Position numbers and translations under genes: made by a program. DNA of 64,000 bases from the NCBI GenBank assembly GCA_963693365.1, contig CAVNZM010000004.1, positions 13,144,001 through 13,208,000 of the forward strand. Reading direction: 5' to 3'. Position 1 is the first letter of the stretch. Each line of letters starts with the position of its first letter. The notes under the pieces were generated by a model. It searched no databases. It saw only the letters and a list, made by a program, of their open reading frames with translations, and was not told where the DNA came from. This document shows positions 55,990 to 64,000 of this stretch, one piece after another. The stretch is from Amoebidium appalachense. Taxonomy: Eukaryota > Ichthyosporea.

Positions 55990-57816
55990 GGCGCCCTACC
56001 ACCCCCAGAGGGAGGCCTTCTCCTTGCTGCTTGAGCGTCCTATACGATCAACCTGGTATCTGAGGTTGGCGTCAACATCTTATGTCTAGGCACGTGCATG
56101 GCACAACTATGGGCTGCTGACCGAGACTTCTACACCTTTCACTACAGATTTTGTACAGCGTCCTCCACGTACTTTCCTCTTCTCACATACAAAAGCTGGG
56201 CATACGTCGAACTGCCAGAGAATTTCTCGGGCAAATGTGTGGCCGTAAAAGGCCCTGCACTACAAAGGCGCTATGTCCAGCCCCCCCTCCCTCCCTCCCC
56301 CCCCCCCCCCCCCCCCATACCCCCCTCCCCCACACCCCCTACCCTCCCCCCACACCCCCTACCCTCCCCCTTCCTTCCCCTCCTTCCGCTCCCCCTACAC
56401 TCCCTTCCACCTTCCCCCCTTCCCCCTCCCCGAACCCTCTTCCTCCCCCCCACTAATTTGCCCTGGCACTCTCCTCCTTCCCCTTCCTCTCTGGCTCCCG
56501 TGCCCCCTCAAAAGCCCCTTTTCCACCTCGTAACCTCTTGTTAAGCTTCCCTCTTCTCCTCTCTTTATCCCATGCTCTGGAATATCTTCCAGGTGTACAC
56601 CCGCTACTCTTAAAACACCACTTAATAAGGAGATTCAAAGGGAAGTAAGTACACCATTCAATGAGGAGATTCAAAGGGAAGTAAGTACACAAGAAACTAA
56701 ACACAGACCTTTTCAGCACGTTGCAGGCCCCAAACAGACCAAACCGTTTGTCCCACAAAGCAAACTGCAATTGAACTGTTGAACTGGGGTTTGCGCTTTT
56801 TGTTGTTAGTCCCCAGTAGAGCGAGGTAAAAAAAGCATCAATGCACCGCAATGGGCACGCGTACTATGTACTCCCGAGTAATGAGTAATGCATGGTATGG
56901 ACTCATGGACTGAAAATTCTGACCGGTCATACCACCTTAGACAAAGCTCTGTGCTTCCTCTAAAAGTAAGCAATATATTACCGAGGGGTTATTCACCATT
57001 TTATACAGACTCACATGTATGGACTTTGTGCACCACTCCTGCCGGAAGGCTATCGTGCACTGAGAGGACTGAGATTGAGCCACCGCTGCTTTTTTTACCG
57101 CGCTCTATGAAAACATGAAACCAATGAGATGCAGCCAATTTGTCTGTATTTGGCAACGTTTTGAGCGCTTTGATTAGCAACGAACTGAGGTATTCATTTG
57201 GCACTGGCTACGGTAACACAATACCGTGATCATATACCAACAAAAATAGAACTAACTGGCCATTTGCATTCTTTTTGCCAATGAATATATGTTTACCAGC
57301 ACCGGCCCTCGAAGCTTCTAACCGTTGAAACGGTCCAATCAATAGAGCTTTCACGTGGAGCGCTGAGAAACACCCTATATTGCGCAATAAGGTCAGTATT
57401 ATTACCGTTTTCATTCATACCGTAATATTACCAAGTTTTACCTTAGGATTAGGACACAAAGCGGCCGACCATTCAATACTATCACGGTAATAATACGCCG
57501 CCCGCCAAATTTTCGGGTGTGAGGTTTTGGTAATAATTTCGGTGGTAGTACCATCCGGATCCTATTACCCGTAATAGAGATGATTATTAACCATTTAGCA
57601 CTGTAACTTAGATGATATAAATCTAAGACTTTTTACAAAAAAAAAAAAAAAACCAAAAAAAAAAAAAACCACTGTCACAGTATATTTTAGTGACATTCAT
57701 ATATATGGAGCTTGGAACTGCATGCATAGAACATGCATATGTATAGGTACGTACGTTTTCATAGTACACATGTACACATGTTTAAATGCATATATATGCA
57801 ATAATGTGTACACGTA

Positions 57817-57862
<46 letters not shown>

Positions 57863-60665
57863 TATATATATATATATGTGTGTGTGTATATGTATATGTG
57901 AGATACATATTTAAATATACATTATGTGTGTCGACGTCCGTCAAACTAGGCCACCTTATCAGAGTTTCAGTTATCTATCTACACCGTTGGGATTGTTTTT
58001 TAGCTCAGATTTGGTCTGCATTGCTCTTTTAGAGGCTGACTTGCTTGCTGTACCTCGGTAGGTTTTGAGGGGGGCCTGTTGGGAAGGAGCAGTAATGATG
58101 TCTTCTTGCGGAGTGTGGTCTGGTCAACATCGATGCACATGACTATTTAGAGCAAACTAGTTTCACGCATAAACGTACACTTACGGTTTTGCCCGCTGTT
58201 GTCCTTTGTCACTTGTCGCTTTTATTTCGTAAGCTTTAACTTTTTCAGTTCTATTGGTGGTTATGTAGCCTGTGGCTGCACGTTGCCTTCATAAACGGAT
58301 CAATAAACCCGGGTCAAAAGAAAATATACATAAATGCATGCATGTACTATGACACATCATTTTACAACAAACCAAAACAAAATAACAGAAATAACAGAAC
58401 CGCATCCAGCCTATTTATGTGTACTATATTTGAGTTTGCAATCGCACACCTAGGCCTGAAGCGTCAGCCGATCTTTGTAGACATGATGTTAATCGAATCA
58501 AATTGTTTATAACTATTATTTAACGTTGTTAACGAATCACTATACACTTTTATGTCCGTAATAACACCAAAGTTTTGCCGACTTGAAGGGGCGTCCCTTG
58601 TAGTAATACGATATTATTACGAGAGGGTAAAAGCCCATTTTCGCTTATTATTGGTAATTATTGGTGATATTACGGTAATGCCCGATTTCTGGGAGCGCTC
58701 AGTCACGCAGTGACGTAGCACAAGGGCTATAGCTAAGTCAACAAAACAAAACAAGTAGTACTGTAGGCCACAATAGTTAGCAACGGTTGGCAAGTTGCAA
58801 CCTGCAGTACTATAGTAGGTACAGTAAAGCCTCTAGGCTAAAATAATCTCTATTGAAGATCTAGAAACCATTTTGGGTTTGTCCGAAGTTTCCCACACCA
58901 GAAGCTATTCTGATGTCACAGTGCCTGGATTTTTGTAGAAAAGGGCTTGGTACATGTACTTCCGAACAATTTTATCAATACTGTACCGATTTTCCGCGAG
59001 ATCGAGCGGGTATACGTAGAATAGCTCCGGGTGTTAACCACATTTCTGTGTTCCCTGGGACTTGTGTGGCAGAGCCGACATTGTCTGCAGTTGTGCGTCA
59101 AGTGAGTCACTAGTACTTGTTACATGTTTCCAAGATTACTTCCCCTGGTGTTGTCATCCGGAGGGCAGCATGTTAACTCACATGTACACTTGTGCAGTTG
59201 CTAGGATCACGGGGCTGTTTGGTGATGGTCTTTATTGGTCCGGTGGGCCGGGCTTGTGCCGAAATGGCGACAACTAGACGGGGTACACAACCCTCAACCT
59301 GCATAATCCAATATAATTACGAGAGCGGTTGGGAGGGTCAATTATGGATTTCCGTGTTCTTGATTGGGTACATCTATAAAGCAGCACCAAATAAGGTGGT
59401 TGAGACAGTGGGCTCGCTTGCTCCACAATATAACCTAGCACTGGTACCAGTGTGAGGCTGTAGGGGAAGCGAGGAAGGGGGGGAGGGGAGGGAGGGGTCA
59501 AAAGCTAGCATTGAATAAAGTGCGCTATTGTAAGAAATAGCCACTGCACAACTTAGTACTATGTACCGACCGTGCGTACACGTATGGGCAAAGCACACAC
59601 GATAGAAGGCTGCTGCTGGGCTCTACGAGATGTGTTTGCCATATGCTGAGGGCACGTTTGTTGAACCTCATTTAGCTTGATTTGCACCATCAAAAGCACG
59701 TGCGTTCTGGCCACTTGTAGTAGTGATGAGGGACGGAGGGATTCCGAGGGGGAGGAGGGGGAGGGAGGGAGGGGGGATGGCTGGGGGGGGGGAGAGAGAG
59801 AGAGATAAAGAGAGAACTGGCTACGCGTACGCGGTGGTGGTTTTGGGAACGAAGGTGGTGGTGGAGCGAAGGTTCGTGTCCGGTGGATCCTTTGCCAACT
59901 GTTATATCCGAGTGCTTTCCAGTTATGCAAGTGGGTGGCGTATGCGTATTCGACTACGGAGTGACAAGGACCTCCACTGTGATCACCGCGGTCGCCAACA
60001 GCGGCAAGTTGGAAAGCAACTCCGCCCTCGGACAGCACTTGTAGGCCTCAGCAGCTGCACAGTGGCTGGCTGCAGCCTAGCCTGCAGCAGCTGCTTGCTG
60101 CAGCTATTGCAAATATATGCAGCTGAAGCCGGCCCCAGCCGCCGGCGGGTGCCGGGGCCCGGGGCGGTGACCGTCGGGTGACGCCGCTTGCTATTCGCTA
60201 CATTTTGCGCAACTAAAAAGTAAAACAATGGATTGGTTGATACACTTACGCAAAGCATCTAACAGACCACGTTTACTCGCTGAATTCTCACTGAAGTCTT
60301 CAAGCGAGCCTGGGACTGATTTGTACATGTACCGTACCAGGCGAAAGCGCCGGGCGTAGTTCCTAGGCCAGGGTGCATGACCGTGGTGGCCATCGCTCTG
60401 TGGAATAGTGCCTAGGTGGATGAGCAGCGAAAATTATTATATGTGGTCCTAGCGGTGTCGAAATTGACCCCCTTCATATCAGGTCATAGTAAGATGCCTC
60501 GCTGACTGATAGGGTGGCTCGATAGTTTCGAACGCTGAGGCGTCGCACACGGTCTTGGGCTAATAACGAGGCCTTCGTTAGGGTGCATCGGGAGTTCTAG
60601 GTGCCGTGCATTTAACATCCACACAACACGAGTCGGTGCCGCTTTAGTTCTGGAGCAGCGCGATT
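55990..60665. promoter_or_regulatory. Large divergent region between CPT1 and the PPR gene
   Basis: 4.7 kb without a recognised gene. Positions 56280-56460 are C-rich. Positions 56620-58900 are the most AT-rich sequence in the window, with repeated gtaatattacc-like words, an A run at 57637-57669 and (AT)n at 57817-57877. Positions 59900-60180 are more GC-rich with CTGCAG repeats. Open frames here have no recognisable domain. Confidence 0.5.
57817..57877. repeat. (AT)n microsatellite
   Basis: About 60 bp of AT repeats with one interruption, in AT-rich intergenic DNA. Confidence 0.95.
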
Positions 60666-62340
60666 ATGCGCTTGGTTGGCAAGATGAGTGTTTTTGGAGC
60701 TCCTTCAGCTGTACGGGCATGCCTCAATGCCAGAAAGAGCAGACCTCTGTTAGAGACACTCACACAGAGGGCTTGCTTTAGCTCTGCTGGCTATATCCAA
60801 CCAGCACACAGTGCCAGTATTTCAGGTTCAAAACTGGCGCGGTTTGGGCACATACGCTACCAACCAGCTTTAAACGGCACCTTTACAGGTTGTGCCGCGG
60901 TTCTTCTGTGTACAGGTTAGTCATCTGATGCTCGCTTGGTCCCATTACTCTGATCACCCCCCCCCCCCCCTCCCCCCCCCCTCCCCCCCCTCCGACCCTC
61001 CCACCCCCCTCCCCCCCTCCATCAACCCACTCACAACCCACCCACCCTCATTTTTTGTGCTTGCTCACTACACTGGCACAAACATTCAAAATGTCACAGA
61101 AGTTTGTGTGCACATGGTCACCTGCGCACGTGTAGGCTTGGCTGGGCTCCAGATTAGGATACACAGGTGCACACATCCACATACACGTAAGCTGCTTCAA
61201 AGGCACACACAGACCCCTCTCCACACGCCCATGCAGCCATGCAGGCAGGTGTGCACTCACAGACATAAATATGTAGGTTTGCTTCGTTGCACCCCCGCGA
61301 TCATAGATATGAAGAGTTGTAGGCATCTTGCCCATGCTGTGTCGTCTTATTAGATGGAATGATATGATCTCGAAACGTGCCCATCCTGTAGAAGCACGTA
61401 CTTACCCCACCCCCCTTCTCCCCCCCTTCCCCTTCCCCCGGCCCCCTGCTCTTGTTGTATCCACTCTTCCCTTTCTCCCCTCCCTCCTACATACAACGGG
61501 AACTTCTGTTATAATCCTTCCCTGCTTCCCCTTCCACCTGCCCTCTATTCCGTTGCAGGTGGCAGGTCGTATTCGACTGTGGCAGTAACACAAGAGAAGG
61601 ACAGTGGGCTGCTAATGACTAGATATGTACAAGAAGGCGAATATCACAAGGTGGGTGCTTTAGTCTGAACAAACACTTTCATCTAACTTTCTGTGGCTAA
61701 TGGATATTGATATGGTTGTGGAGGCCTGGGCCATCGAAGAGAGCAAGGCCATGTTGGCAGTTGGGCCTTAGAGCTGTATTGCGCTGGGGATGAGGGGGTG
61801 GGGGGGGGTGGAGAAGGGGGTGAGGCAAGGGGAGGGAGAGAGGGGGAAGACCTTAGGGAGGAGTGGTAGGGTCGGGATGAGAGAAGCCCAGGGGAGGGGA
61901 GGGGAGGGGGGGGGGAGGGGGGGGGGGGGGGAAGAATGGGATTGGAGGGGGGGGGGGGGGATGGAGGGGCGGACGAGAGGGATAGAGCCTTAGAAAGAAG
62001 TGGTAGGGTCGGTGTGAGGAAACCCTGCAGGGGGGATGGGGGGGGGGGGGGGGGGGAGGGGACTGAGATCGGTTTCACTTGCTGGAGCTCTGTTTGCATT
62101 ACAACTGTTTCGGTGCTTTGCTACTTGTGATGATAGTCTAATGATACCAAGCCCCACACTAAGGGTTCGAGACATGATATAGAGGTGGTCTATGCGACAT
62201 AGATAGTCTACTTATTTACACATGTACGCCATGCCATGCACACACTGGGACAGGTGTACTATTAAAGCTGCGCCAATATGCTTCATATAGCAACAGGGAC
62301 ACACACCACCAACACACCCACCCACCCACCCATGGCCACC

Positions 62341-62375
<35 letters not shown>

Positions 62376-62965
62376 CAACCCAACAACCCATCCCCCCCCC
62401 CCTCCCTTCCCTCCGTCACATACACACACCGGTGCTCGCACATACTCCGCCTATTCACACACACCCACACCTACAGATACACGATCCCTTGTTCATTTCA
62501 TTCACGAATAACCATCTCACAGCTGCAGTTACTTACACCCAGACTTCTTCTTACACACTTGCACCCACCAATTCAAATTCATTTGCAATCACACGCACAC
62601 ACACAACCTCTCAGCACATGCTTCACTGGCACACACATACACACAAGAAAATGCACTCCAGGCACACACCCACACACATACACGATTGATTGCACACACA
62701 CACATGCACGCACGTCCACACGCGCACCCAGACCCACCCCCCCACACCCACACCAACCCCCCCACACACAAACACGCAAACACACACACACACACATACG
62801 TACACACACGTACACACACGTACACTGCAGATGGTTTCCGAACTCCGTGCTCTAAAGGCACGTGGGCAGGTGCCCGATGCCCAGGCATTCCATGCGATTC
62901 TAGAGGCATGTGTGCAATACGGTGACACCGTACTCCTGCAATCGACGCTAGAGGCTATGTCAGGC
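60666..62965 (+). CDS. Pentatricopeptide-repeat protein, probably mitochondrial; 5' part
   Basis: Exons 60666-60915, 61559-61650 and 62831 to about 62965, with phases 1 then 0. Exon 1 begins MRLVGKMSVFGAPSAVRACL and continues with basic, Ser/Ala-rich sequence typical of a mitochondrial presequence; a second ATG is at 60684. Exon 3 encodes one helix-turn-helix repeat of PPR type (VPDAQAFHAILEACVQYGD, ending LEAMSG). The end of exon 3 is uncertain; the donor after GGC at 62966 keeps phase 0, but other GT sites follow within 10 bases. The remainder lies beyond the right edge. The family binds organellar RNA. Which PPR protein this is cannot be told from one repeat. Confidence 0.6.
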
Positions 62966-62976
62966 GTGGTGGTCAG

Positions 62977-63024
<48 letters not shown>

Positions 63025-63647
63025 GGAAGAAGAAGGAAAAAAACAAAAACGCTGTAAGGCATTCCAAGCCCCCATAAGCAACCCTGCTCGTCTTTGATCA
63101 AGACGGGTTGACCCACCCAAGTTCAGTTGATGCTGCTGTCTGAGTTGGAGCGTCGTATATACGCGGGCTAAGGGGTCGAAACTCAGACGCAATTGATGAC
63201 TTGGGCCCTCCCTGAGGATGGGCTCTGCTTATGACGCATACTGTGCGCATGGCTGATGCTGCATAGTTGAATGTTTGCCTTTGCATGTGTCCTGCACCAT
63301 GCTTCTCATCGTGTATGCGTACTTCGTACTGTGTTCCGCATTCAAACCCCCCCCCCCCCCTCCTCTTTTCTTCCCCTCCCCCTCACTCGGGGCTTCTTTT
63401 TGAGATCTTAACTCACCCACGACCACCCCCATGTCTCAAAATCCATCTCCGCTTCTTTCATTCCTCCAACAAAAATGAATAACGCTCAGATGTTAGGGCC
63501 ATCGGTTGGCTGCTTAGCTACTCCCACGCTGCTCCCTGTTTTGCTTTGCCCTTCAGACTCACCCGCGCCTATCCACTCTCTCGCTCTCTGGCTCCCTACT
63601 CTCTCTGCCTCTTTCTCTCTCTCTCACACACACACTCTCTCTCCCTC

Positions 63648-63721
<74 letters not shown>

Positions 63722-64000
63722 ATCATCTCCTCACACTCCGCTCTGGAACTCACCATTTAGATATATGCTCGCACACATCCTGGCCGACCCCATTCCAACC
63801 CACCAGCAAAAAACAATGGCCATAACAGTATGCCCATTACATAATGCATTCCCTTTCCCTTCCCATCCGTCATGCCACCCTACCCTTAATCAACCCCTCT
63901 TCTCGAGACCCCAATAGTGGCCGTATGCAAATTCGCCTCTCCTACGCCCTTTCTCAGCATATCATTGCAAAGTTGATCGAATGCCCCGCAACACAGACCT
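62966..64000. other. Intron of the PPR gene, right edge
   Basis: Holds a C run (62979-63014), SINE-like copy B, and a C run of about 72 bases (63649-63720). No further exon was recognised before the window ends. Confidence 0.5.
63073..63346 (+). repeat. Dispersed SINE-like element, copy B
   Basis: About 97% identical to 11231-11503 over its whole length, with about seven substitutions counted by eye. Followed by a C run and preceded by a C run plus an A-rich stretch. Same orientation as the PPR gene. Confidence 0.8.

Noticed and set aside
59559-60258. Frames on both strands with basic, Arg/Ser-rich sequence
   Set aside because: GC-rich intergenic sequence with no domain, signal or splice pattern that supports a gene.

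Overview
This is nuclear DNA from a eukaryote, most likely a unicellular relative of animals (a holozoan). The large introns, the microsatellite load and an animal-type gene set with a receptor tyrosine kinase of non-animal architecture make an ichthyosporean the best guess. That placement is inference. About 56 introns could be placed from reading-frame phase, splice sites and protein similarity, and almost all phases close without error. Between exons the DNA is dominated by (G)n/(C)n homopolymers, (CA)n/(GT)n runs and C-rich spacers, and most open frames there are low-complexity artefacts.

Layout, left to right. (1) 1300-8708, minus: golgin-84 (GOLGA5), eight exons, with its 3' half beyond the left edge. 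(2) 10031-21751, plus: complete WDFY1/2-type protein (WD40 repeats with an embedded FYVE finger), 11 exons, 409 aa. A 2.8-kb non-autonomous LTR retroelement (17271-20091) sits in the intron that splits the FYVE finger. (3) 24195-27210, minus: INSIG, three exons. (4) 28940-39575, plus: a 15-exon, 1013-aa receptor tyrosine kinase with signal peptide, a long left-handed beta-helix (hexapeptide-repeat) ectodomain, one transmembrane helix, a tyrosine kinase domain and a tail of repeated phosphotyrosine-type motifs. (5) 42522-55989, minus: complete carnitine O-palmitoyltransferase 1, 22 exons, 810 aa, with a tRNA-Leu(TAG) gene inside one intron. (6) 60666 onward, plus: 5' part of a probably mitochondrial PPR protein running off the right edge.

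The genes alternate in strand, giving three divergent pairs (golgin-84/WDFY, INSIG/RTK, CPT1/PPR) and two convergent gaps. They do not form a single pathway. INSIG and CPT1 both concern lipid metabolism, golgin-84 and WDFY both concern membrane traffic, and the RTK is a signalling receptor.

The most notable observations are the RTK architecture, two introns with full minor-spliceosome (U12) signatures (one AT-AC in WDFY, one GT-AG in INSIG), two GC-AG introns in WDFY, and the short-LTR gag-only element.
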